From FEN-1297 sp963843605 (GTDB taxonomy: Bacteria > Bacteroidota > Ignavibacteria > Ignavibacteriales > Ignavibacteriaceae): a stretch of DNA of 64,000 nucleotides. The stretch is from the NCBI GenBank assembly GCA_963843605.1, contig CAWJLA010000001.1, forward strand, positions 1 through 64,000, given 5' to 3'. The notes under the pieces were generated by a model that saw nothing but the letters and a program-made list of their open reading frames with translations, was not told where the DNA came from and did no database searches. This document shows positions 56,880 to 64,000 of the stretch, piece by piece (within the stretch, counting starts at the first letter, position 1; every line of letters starts with the position of its first letter). The translations under genes and the position numbers were made by a program.

Positions 56880-57908
56880 TTATTTATTATCGGGCTTTGC
56901 GATTTTATTTTCCTGCTCGGGTTTTGTCCCGCTGCTTCTTACACTTACAAATTTATTCGCGATATCAAACCAGAAGGGTGCGCCGAGCGATACCGCGCCG
57001 GCCGTCAGTAATAATCCTATAAGTTTTGAAATCCATCCCAGGAAATCGCAACCACCGCCGACAGATTCAGGATAGTTGCCCGGAATCCAGCCGATCGGCA
57101 GGTGCAACTCGCTTAAAAGAGTTTTTGCATCCTGCATGTTCTTTATATTCTTATTTGAGATTATTACTGTAGTATCTCCGGAAGGGGATAATATTTTAAC
57201 TGTGCTATCAATCTGTGAAATTTTTGATCCTTTAATTGCGAATTGTCCGCCGCCGGTATCTATAGAAGTAATATTCCTTTCGGCAAAATCGGCAGTTGCT
57301 TTAGCCAGCTGCGGCTGTTCCCACATTACTTTTGTAATTTGAATTGTATCCACGTTAAGAGAAAAAGTAATGACGATGGCAATTATAAATGCAACTCTCT
57401 TAGCTTTTCTTTTGTACCAGCCGCTTGCCCTGCTCATTGCATCATTAAAAAATTGTTCAAGGTTTTCGTGATATTTTTCGATGCTGTCTCCCGATCTTTC
57501 TAAAAGCCCGGTTACTACTTTCTGAGCATCGCCTGTTACCAGTTTATTCTCCTTCAATAATTTCTTTAATGCATCAACATCGATCTTTTCCGTAATTTCC
57601 GATAATTCGGCGCCTTCTTTTAATACGCCGTAAAATGCAGATTCGAAATTTTTTGCCGGTATATAAGACGGAAATTTTTCATCACTCTTCTTTAATGAAG
57701 AAATGAACGGTGAGCTGATTATTTTTGCTGCAATAATTTTCCATTGAGGATCAAAAAACAGATTTTCGATTGTAGATTTAAGATCCTTTGCCCTTGATTT
57801 TAAAACCGAGTTAAGGATCCATTCGTTTATTGCAGAAGCGATTACCGCAAGCAGCAGATATGTAAAAGCAAGCGAAAGAGCTATATCCAAAATCGGTAAA
57901 TCAAACAT
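56880..57908 (-). CDS. conserved membrane protein of the lysozyme/DUF900 operon
   Basis: About 342 residues. Membrane helices lie at the N-terminus (DIALSLAFTYLLLAVIASAI), the middle (VAFIIAIVITFSLNVDTIQI) and the C-terminus (GWISKLIGLLLTAGAVSLGA followed by PFWFDIANKFVSVRSSG). Between them is a soluble helical part with charged coiled segments and a short beta part. ATG 57908 is preferred to 57923 because CGGAG lies 6 bases before it. I recall similar conserved proteins of unknown function ending in a PFWFD motif. Role unknown. Confidence 0.7.
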   Translation of the reverse strand: MFDLPILDIALSLAFTYLLLAVIASAINEWILNSVLKSRAKDLKSTIENLFFDPQWKIIAAKIISSPFISSLKKSDEKFPSYIPAKNFESAFYGVLKEGAELSEITEKIDVDALKKLLKENKLVTGDAQKVVTGLLERSGDSIEKYHENLEQFFNDAMSRASGWYKRKAKRVAFIIAIVITFSLNVDTIQITKVMWEQPQLAKATADFAERNITSIDTGGGQFAIKGSKISQIDSTVKILSPSGDTTVIISNKNIKNMQDAKTLLSELHLPIGWIPGNYPESVGGGCDFLGWISKLIGLLLTAGAVSLGAPFWFDIANKFVSVRSSGTKPEQENKIAKPDNK

Positions 57909-57955
57909 GATAATCTCCGTCATGAATTAATAATACTTTTAAACCGTTATTGTTC

Positions 57956-58282
57956 TTATAAGAAGAATTTTTCGGCTGTCCCTATAACTGTTTGGATAAT
58001 ACTTTTTTTCAGCATCTCAACTTTAACCTGGGCCAGCCCTGCAAGCTTCAATGCTTCCATTTCGGCAAGGTCGCCCTTTCCTTTTACAAGGAATTCAAAA
58101 TCGCTTTTAGTCAGGCTTCCGTCTTTAAGCTGCAGCAGCCACTTTTGAAGATCATCTTTCATCTTTTCGGCAAATGCACTGCCGTCTGAGAATACCTGAT
58201 CTTTATAAGTTTCAAATCCTTCTTTGACCACAGGCAACAGGTTTTCTTTCAGAGCCTCAATGAATTCATTAAAATCCGCCAT
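57956..58282 (-). CDS. small helical protein of the lysozyme/DUF900 operon
   Basis: A 108-residue, all-helical, acidic protein (LKENLLPVVKEGFETYKDQV, KMKDDLQKWLLQLKDGSLTK, SDFEFLVKGKGDLAEMEALK). No signal peptide, membrane helix or cysteine. AAGGAG precedes the ATG. It starts 11 bases after the lipoprotein stop and ends 47 bases before the membrane protein. The amphipathic pattern suggests a binding or assembly subunit. No named family. Confidence 0.65.
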   Translation of the reverse strand: MADFNEFIEALKENLLPVVKEGFETYKDQVFSDGSAFAEKMKDDLQKWLLQLKDGSLTKSDFEFLVKGKGDLAEMEALKLAGLAQVKVEMLKKSIIQTVIGTAEKFFL

Positions 58283-58293
58283 GTTAATTCTCC

Positions 58294-58737
58294 TTACTGA
58301 TTTATATCGGCCGGTTTTATTTTTCCGCTTTCAAGACCGATTATGGTATCGAAAGCATCACCGACAAGTCCTTTTGAGTCATCCACAAAAGTTTTAGACA
58401 GCTTGCCTTCTTCTTTCCAGCGTTTTAGAAATCCTCCCATTAAATTCCGGTCCGGACTAATTAATATTTCCCATTGTTTTGTCGAGATTTCATTGTCGGC
58501 TCTGCCTTTTGCATATTCATAGCCCTTTTGAAGTTTCATTTTTAAATCTTCCACCCTCGAATCATTAGCGGAATATTCTTCGGTTGCTTTATCCATTAAT
58601 TCAAGTGATTCAACTTTTAGAGATGTTGCAAGCTGATAAGCATACTGACTGAAATTTGCAATAGATCCGCAGCTGCCGAGGACTGATGCAATTAATATTA
58701 CGGCAAAAATACGCGCCGGGGTAGTTATTATCTTCAT
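58294..58737 (-). CDS. helical lipoprotein, first gene of the lysozyme/DUF900 operon
   Basis: A 147-residue lipoprotein: signal FAVILIASVLGSCGS with Cys at about 23, followed by a helical body (SQYAYQLATSLKVESLELMD, SRVEDLKMKLQKGYEYAKGR) and a stretch on WEILISPDRNLMGGFLKRWK. It is the first gene of five on the minus strand. GAAAGG lies before the ATG. The interval 58738-59247 upstream contains no convincing gene. Function unknown. Confidence 0.65.
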   Translation of the reverse strand: MKIITTPARIFAVILIASVLGSCGSIANFSQYAYQLATSLKVESLELMDKATEEYSANDSRVEDLKMKLQKGYEYAKGRADNEISTKQWEILISPDRNLMGGFLKRWKEEGKLSKTFVDDSKGLVGDAFDTIIGLESGKIKPADINQ

Positions 58738-59247
58738 ATTATTACCTTTCTTTAGTTATAATCCTTAAACTCGCCGCTATACTATAAATATTGAATTAAT
58801 TTCATAATATAAATAATCTACCCAGTACAGGACCGGTAGCGGGATCTCAGTAAATAGCTAAAATGAATTAGACAAAATTGTAGTAATTGTATTTATTGCC
58901 CGGACATCTCTAAAAGAATTATGAGCTAAGAAAAATAGAAAATGAATAATAATCGGAAGAGTAAAAAGGATAACACATGAGGAATTTATTAAATTCAATT
59001 ATCAAAGCCAATATTAACTGAAAATTTTTAGAAAATAATCTTTCATCCTTAAATTGAGACATAAAGCTGTAATTAGCCGAATACTTAAACCGCCTTTCGA
59101 ACAATCGGCATTTGTACAAAAACGTACTGCCGATAAACTTTTTTCAGCAGTGCACCCAAATTATCATCATAGGATTATATTGATCAGGTTTTAGTTTTTA
59201 TATTCAAAAGTATTTCTATTATTATTACTTTTATAATGTTACATAAC

Positions 59248-59275
59248 TTGGACTAATTTAGTATTTTTAAATTTG
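59248..59275 (+). promoter_or_regulatory. candidate Bacteroidota-type promoter of the methyltransferase gene
   Basis: TTG (59248-59250), 17 bases, TAAATTTG (59268-59275). The -7 element fits TAnnTTTG; the spacing is slightly short. It lies 61 bases before the ATG. Confidence 0.35.
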
Positions 59276-59336
59276 TATTCGACAAAGTCGATTTTAAAAG
59301 GTATAGGAACAATATTTATTAAACTAATTAAAGTAT

Positions 59337-59864
59337 ATGGATTTAAAAGATGCGGTAGAAATGATTAAATTTGCCCCGGACTCCAAGGCGGGCCAACAAA
59401 GATGGGCAGACCTGGGATGCGGCAGCGGAATCTTTACGCTGGCACTGGCGGAGTTACTGCCTGCCGGCAGCATTATTATCGCAGTCGATAAAGACAAAAA
59501 AGCCTTGAAAAATATTCCGGATAAATACAGTAATGTAATGATCGAAAAATTAAATCATGATTTCTTGAATTTCGAATTAACAGGAATTTTTAACGGTATT
59601 ATGATGGCTAACTCGCTGCATTTCGTTAAAGACAAGCTTTCTTTTTTAAAAGAAATAATAATTAATTTAAACAAACCCGAATATTTTTTAATAGTTGAAT
59701 ATGATACCGATATTTCTAATCCGTGGGTACCGTATCCATTAAATTTTCAAGCACTCAGAATCTTATTTGAAAGCTTGGGATTTAAGTCGGTTATTAAATT
59801 AAATGAGAGGCCGTCGATCTATAGAAGAGCAAATATTTATTCCGCTTTGATTAATAGAAGTTAA
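59337..59864 (+). CDS. class I SAM-dependent methyltransferase
   Basis: A 175-residue Rossmann methyltransferase, short for its class. Motif I is WADLGCGSGIFTLALAELLP, the acidic end of strand 2 is IIAVDKDKKAL, and motif post-II is NGIMMANSLHFVKDKLSFLK. It resembles UbiE/arsenite-methyltransferase-like proteins lacking a cap domain. The acceptor is unknown. It is 22 bases upstream of an SdpI-like gene and probably co-transcribed with it. Confidence 0.85.
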   Translation: MDLKDAVEMIKFAPDSKAGQQRWADLGCGSGIFTLALAELLPAGSIIIAVDKDKKALKNIPDKYSNVMIEKLNHDFLNFELTGIFNGIMMANSLHFVKDKLSFLKEIIINLNKPEYFLIVEYDTDISNPWVPYPLNFQALRILFESLGFKSVIKLNERPSIYRRANIYSALINRS

Positions 59865-59886
59865 AATAAATCTCTTTGGAGAAAAT

Positions 59887-60213
59887 ATGTTTCACCAACC
59901 ATTCATTATACCTTCGGCTATTTTTTTCATTCTCTCCCTACCGCTGATTTTGAGATTTGTCCCAAGAAACAGGATTTACGGCATACGTACTTCGAAAACC
60001 ATATCCGATGAATTGGTCTGGTATCGTGCAAACAGGTACGGCGGCTGGATGGTATTACTATCGAGTCTATTTTATTTTCTTGTTGCTTTATTATTCCCGA
60101 CTTCCGATTCGCATGATTCGGATTTTTTACTTTGGCTGTTGCATTTATTTGCATTTACCGCTCCACTTTTATTAAGTCTTTACCTCACGGCAAAATATAT
60201 AAAGAGGTTATAG
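59887..60213 (+). CDS. SdpI-family membrane protein
   Basis: A 108-residue protein with three membrane helices and the SdpI signature VPRNRIYGIRTSKTISDELV then WYRANRYGGWM. SdpI of Bacillus is an immunity protein and signal receptor for the SdpC toxin; in most bacteria the domain has no known partner. GGAG precedes the ATG. Likely in an operon with the preceding methyltransferase. No toxin gene is visible nearby. The 60214-60445 interval is empty. Confidence 0.85.
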   Translation: MFHQPFIIPSAIFFILSLPLILRFVPRNRIYGIRTSKTISDELVWYRANRYGGWMVLLSSLFYFLVALLFPTSDSHDSDFLLWLLHLFAFTAPLLLSLYLTAKYIKRL

Positions 60214-60445
60214 AAGAACTAAATACAAGTAATATAAAATATTTTCGTATCAGCCGATTGTTTTGAATTTTATGTAATCGGTAGATTAATAATTATCGGC
60301 TTTCAATCGAAACTCGTTTTATTTATATTTTATACAATCATTCGATAAAATAAAGATATTTTAGTAGTCCGCGTAATTTTTACTGAGTTTGTTTATTACT
60401 TCATTTCAAATAAAATTATTTTGAAAAAACATTTATAGAAATAAT

Positions 60446-62803
60446 ATGAAAAATAAAATTATACCCGGTAATATTATTTTGTTAGTGATTTTAATGCTAG
60501 TATTTGCCGCGGCCGGTAAGGCGCAGAATAAAACTCAGTTAAAAAACCTGGTTGATTATATCCGTCCCATTATCGGTACACAGGGCGAAGGCAACGTGTT
60601 TCCGGGTCCTGCGGCTCCTCACGGCATGGTCCAGTTAGGACCCGATACCGATATGAGAAGTTGGGAGACCGCATCGGGATATGAATACGGAGACAGTGTA
60701 ATTATCGGATTCAGTATGCAGCATCTCAGCGGTACAGGCATTCCCGATCTCGGAGATTTTTTATTTATACCGTCGGTCGGCAAGATGAAGTTTGTACCGG
60801 GTACAGTAAAGCAAACATCCTCGGACGGAAGCACTCATTATATTCAAGATCCAGATTCAGGTTATTGCACTGCTTATTCCCACAAAGATGAGATCGTAAA
60901 AGCCGGGTATTATTCCGTAAAACTTCCGGAGCATAATGTACGCGTAGAATTAGCCGCAACAGAGAGAGCTGGAATTCTTAAGTTTACCTTTCCTAAATCC
61001 GACAGCGCGAACATAATGATGGATCTGGCGCATGTTCTGCAATGGAAAGTCATCTGGTCAAGAGTAAGAAGAGAAAGTAAAACTCTCATCACCGGTTATC
61101 ATCTTGTTAACGGATGGGCAAAGGAAAGATATCTTTACTTTGCCGCTGAGTATTCAAGGCCTTACGATAATTTCGGTATAATGATGAACGGGAAAAGAGT
61201 TTACTATAATACCTACAGGTTCAGGAGCAAATATGAAGCTTCCGGTCCTGATCTTCAATACTATACTACTTATTCTACAAAAGATAACGACGTTATAATG
61301 GTAAAGGTCGGAATTTCCTCAGTAAGTACCGCAAATGCTCTGCTTAATTTGAATACTGAAATACCGGGATGGGATTTTGACAAAGTAGTAAAGGACACAA
61401 GATCAAAATGGAATATCGAAATGCAGAAAATGCAAGTTGAAGGCAGTGACGCGGAAAAAGAAACTTTTTATACTTCACTTTATCACGCTTTGCTTGTCCC
61501 CAATATTTACGAAGATGTTAACGGGGAGTACAGGGGTCTTGACGGTAATATTCATAAAGCTAAGGGATTTACAAATTATGCAATTTTTTCTTTATGGGAT
61601 ACTTACCGCGCAGAGCATCCGCTTTTCGCATTGATCCAGCCGAAACGCGATGCCGATATGATAAATTCTATGCTCGCGCATTTCGACCAAAGTGTGGATC
61701 ATCTTCTTCCGGTATGGTCGTTAAATGGCAATGAAACCTGGTGCATGATCGGATATCATTCGGTATCTGTAATTGCGGATGCTATTATGAAAGGATTGAA
61801 AGGCTTCGATTACGAAAGAGCTTATAATGCGATGAAAACTACTGCCATGAATCCAGATTATGATAATGTGATGGAATACGCTAATATCGGTTATGTACCG
61901 TTCGACCGCGAGAATGAATCGGTATCAAAAACTCTGGAATATGCTTTTGATGATTATAGTATAGCAAGGGTGGCCGGAAAATTGGGGCACGAAACCGATT
62001 TTAAATATTTTATGAAAAGAGCAATGTCATATAAAAATATTTTTGACCCTTCTTGGAAATTAATGAGAGGAAAGGATTCCAAGGGAAATTGGCGGACTCC
62101 TTTTAATCCGCACGAATACATCGATGACATGAACAAACGGGATATTACGGAAGGTACTAACTGGCAGTATACATGGTACGTGCCGCAGGATGTCCAGGGT
62201 TTAATAAATTTGATGGGAGGGAAAAAATATTTTGCCCGGAAACTCGATACATTATTTACCGAAAAGAAATCCGAGGAAATTGCCGATGGTACAAGCGATA
62301 TATTGGGCCGCATCGGCGAATACTGGCACGGTAACGAACCTTCGCATCATATCGCATTCCTTTACGATTATGCCGGACAGCCGTGGAAGACACAGAAACT
62401 AATCAGGGAAATAGAAACAACTTTTTACGGCAATAAACCGAACTCACTTTGCGGTAATGACGATTGCGGTCAAATGTCTGCCTGGTACTTATTTAATACA
62501 ATGGGTTTTTATCCGGTTGCACCGAGCAGCAACTATTATGTAATAGGTACTCCCTGTGCAGAGAAGGTAGTAATGAAACTTGGCAGCGGAAAGACTTTTA
62601 CTACAATTGCAAAAAATTATTCTAAAGAGAATATTTATATTCAGTCGGTGACATTAAACGGAAAGGATTGGAATAAAACATACATACCGTATAATGACGT
62701 TGAAAAAGGCGGAGAATTAATATTTATTTTGGGAAAAAGCCCTAATAAGAATTGGGGGACTGGAGCACAAAGTCTTCCGCCGTCTGTTTCAAAAGCGGAA
62801 TGA
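60446..62803 (+). CDS. GH92 alpha-mannosidase
   Basis: A 785-residue exported glycoside hydrolase family 92 enzyme (calcium-dependent exo-alpha-mannosidase, commonly 1,2-specific). Signal peptide: IILLVILMLVFAAAGKAQ. Family phrases are VDYIRPIIGTQGEGNVFPGP, GFSMQHLSGTGIPDLGDF, FSLWDTYRAEHPLFALIQP, and TEGTNWQYTWYVPQD with the probable catalytic Glu. The acidic GNDDCGQMSAWYLFNTMGF holds the probable base. It releases mannose from N-glycans or fungal/yeast mannan. A GH125 gene follows 65 bases later. Confidence 0.93.
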   Translation: MKNKIIPGNIILLVILMLVFAAAGKAQNKTQLKNLVDYIRPIIGTQGEGNVFPGPAAPHGMVQLGPDTDMRSWETASGYEYGDSVIIGFSMQHLSGTGIPDLGDFLFIPSVGKMKFVPGTVKQTSSDGSTHYIQDPDSGYCTAYSHKDEIVKAGYYSVKLPEHNVRVELAATERAGILKFTFPKSDSANIMMDLAHVLQWKVIWSRVRRESKTLITGYHLVNGWAKERYLYFAAEYSRPYDNFGIMMNGKRVYYNTYRFRSKYEASGPDLQYYTTYSTKDNDVIMVKVGISSVSTANALLNLNTEIPGWDFDKVVKDTRSKWNIEMQKMQVEGSDAEKETFYTSLYHALLVPNIYEDVNGEYRGLDGNIHKAKGFTNYAIFSLWDTYRAEHPLFALIQPKRDADMINSMLAHFDQSVDHLLPVWSLNGNETWCMIGYHSVSVIADAIMKGLKGFDYERAYNAMKTTAMNPDYDNVMEYANIGYVPFDRENESVSKTLEYAFDDYSIARVAGKLGHETDFKYFMKRAMSYKNIFDPSWKLMRGKDSKGNWRTPFNPHEYIDDMNKRDITEGTNWQYTWYVPQDVQGLINLMGGKKYFARKLDTLFTEKKSEEIADGTSDILGRIGEYWHGNEPSHHIAFLYDYAGQPWKTQKLIREIETTFYGNKPNSLCGNDDCGQMSAWYLFNTMGFYPVAPSSNYYVIGTPCAEKVVMKLGSGKTFTTIAKNYSKENIYIQSVTLNGKDWNKTYIPYNDVEKGGELIFILGKSPNKNWGTGAQSLPPSVSKAE

Positions 62804-62868
62804 ACTTATTTTTATGGCCGGATAATGCTGATAATTAACTAATTTTTCATTCATAACTATATAAAGCA

Positions 62869-64000
62869 ATGACAACCAGAAGAGATTTTTAAAAACCAGT
62901 AGCATAGCAATAGCCGGAATTCCTTTTCTAGGATTTAACAAACCGGATACAATTAATAATAAAGACTTGCCTAACGGAAGGCCTTCACCGGAAAGAAGGA
63001 ATTTCACAAGCCATGCAGTTGAAATGCAGATAAACAAAATTAAGAGCAGCATAAAGGACAAGGAATTAGCATCTTTATTTGAAAATTGTTTTCCTAATAC
63101 TTTAGATACAACGGTACGATTCCAGATGTTAAACGGTAAACCCGATACGTTTGTGATTACTGGAGATATAAATGCAATGTGGCTCAGGGATTCTTCAGCT
63201 CAAGTTTGGCCTTATCTTGCACTGGTAAATGAAGATAAAAATTTAAAACAATTAATTGCCGGCGTAATAAATCGTCAAACAAAGTGCATTCTAATTGATC
63301 CTTATGCTAATGCATTTAATTACGGCCCGACCGGCAGTGAATGGGACAAAGATCTGACTGATATGAAGCCGGAACTCCATGAAAGGAAATGGGAAGTAGA
63401 TTCGCTGTGCTACCCTATACGGCTGGCTCACGGATACTGGAAAATTACCGGCGATACTTCATGCTTTGAATCTGACTGGGTAAAAGCGATGAAATTAATC
63501 GTAAAAACATTTAAAAGAACAACAGCGGAAAAACGGACAGGGGCCTTATAAATTCGAAAGGATTACATATTGGCAGAGCGATACGGTTGCAGGCGGCGGA
63601 TACGGTAACCCTATTAAGCCTGTAGGGCTGATTTGCTCTATGTTCAGACCGTCGGACGATGCGACAATCTACCCATTCCTTGTCCCGTCAAATTATTTTG
63701 CTGTAGCTTCTCTGATACAGCTTTCCGAAATGATAGTAAGTATTGCACATGAAATTGATTTTGCAAACGAATGTACTGCTTTGGCTGTGGAGGTTGCGAA
63801 TGCACTTAACAAATATGCTGTGGTTAATCATTTGGAATTCGGAAACGTCATTCCCTATGAAATTGACGGCTTCGGAAACCGCTTATTTATGGATGACGCC
63901 AATGTGCCTAGTCTGCTTTCTCTTCCTTATCTTGATTGCATAACATCCGATAACGAAATTTATTTAAACACTCGGAAATTAATATTAAGCGGCACCAATC
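62869..64000 (+). pseudogene. GH125 alpha-mannosidase with two frameshifts, cut by the window end
   Basis: Reading across two one-base shifts gives a normal GH125 exo-alpha-1,6-mannosidase. MTTRRDF is followed by a TAA; adding one T to the five-T run at 62886-62890 restores the Tat signal LKTSSIAIAGIPFLGF. The main frame has ITGDINAMWLRDSSAQVWPY and WEVDSLCYPIRLAHGYW. An extra A in the four-A run at 63513-63516 must be skipped to reach EQQRKNGQGPYKFERITYWQ and FMDDANVPSLLSLPYL. The gene continues past 64000. It pairs functionally with the GH92 upstream. Confidence 0.8.

Noticed and set aside
58919..59119. 66-codon minus-strand ORF.
   Set aside because: Composition reads like random AT-rich translation, with no ribosome site or family.
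59887..60213. SdpI-like gene as part of a toxin-immunity system.
   Set aside because: No toxin or SdpAB-like genes are adjacent; SdpI domains are widespread without toxins.

Overview
The window is AT-rich bacterial chromosome that looks like a free-living member of the Ignavibacteria or a close relative in the Bacteroidota/Chlorobiota group. Three things support this. A secreted beta-propeller ends in the NYPNPFNPSTTI-type type IX secretion sorting domain that is very common in Ignavibacteria. A Bacteroidota-type promoter (TTTG, 19 bp, TATATTTG) precedes the only tRNA gene. There are many Reg_prop/SpoIIE and GAF/SpoIIE regulators. No rRNA, CRISPR array, prophage or complete transposon was seen.

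Layout: 0-5 kb holds a hisN-type phosphatase, tRNA-Ser(TGA) and three decaying genes (a GIY-YIG nuclease, an amidohydrolase tail and agaS), followed by an intact gatZ/kbaZ-type gene. 5-13.5 kb has a T9SS-exported propeller, a frameshifted lipoprotein, two DUF4242 paralogues and two giant LuxR-type ATPase (LAL) regulators that share a nearly identical 5' end. 13.7-21 kb has an NmrA-like protein, a membrane protein that appears to join ECF-transporter-like segments to a THEP1-type NTPase, a DUF364 protein overlapping it, and a NarL-type two-component operon. 21.5-28.3 kb has a GH29 fucosidase, a broken LacI regulator and a run of small-molecule oxidoreductases ending in a pirin. 28.9-38.7 kb is a mixture: MscS channel, lactonase-like lipoprotein, GH13 amylase-family enzyme, secreted nuclease, TonB-domain protein and an aldo/keto reductase. 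39-45.6 kb is a partner-switching island: RsbW-like kinase, STAS antagonist, GAF-SpoIIE phosphatase, and a very large propeller-Y_Y_Y-SpoIIE sensor whose signal peptide is out of frame. 45.9-48.8 kb is a TldD/TldE operon in which TldD has a Tat-like signal. 49-54.8 kb has a propeller lipoprotein, a FucP-like sugar permease, a MITE-like element and a carotenoid-desaturase-like oxidoreductase. 54.9-58.7 kb is a compact five-gene operon of unknown role: lipoprotein, small helical protein, membrane protein, peptidoglycan-binding lysozyme-like protein and DUF900 hydrolase. 59.3-64 kb has a methyltransferase, an SdpI-like protein, a GH92 mannosidase and a GH125 mannosidase with two homopolymer frameshifts that runs off the end.

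Two themes recur. The first is use of host- or plant-type glycans (GH29, GH92, GH125, FucP-like permease, tagatose-pathway genes) with part of that machinery decaying. The second is elaborate signalling. Seven or more reading frames are broken. Some are truly eroded (agaS, lacI, GIY-YIG, amidohydrolase). Others differ by one base, often in a homopolymer, and could be assembly errors. The best candidates for undescribed biology are the DUF900/lysozyme operon and the ECF-like/THEP1 fusion with DUF364. All functional calls come from reading motifs by eye; no database search was possible.
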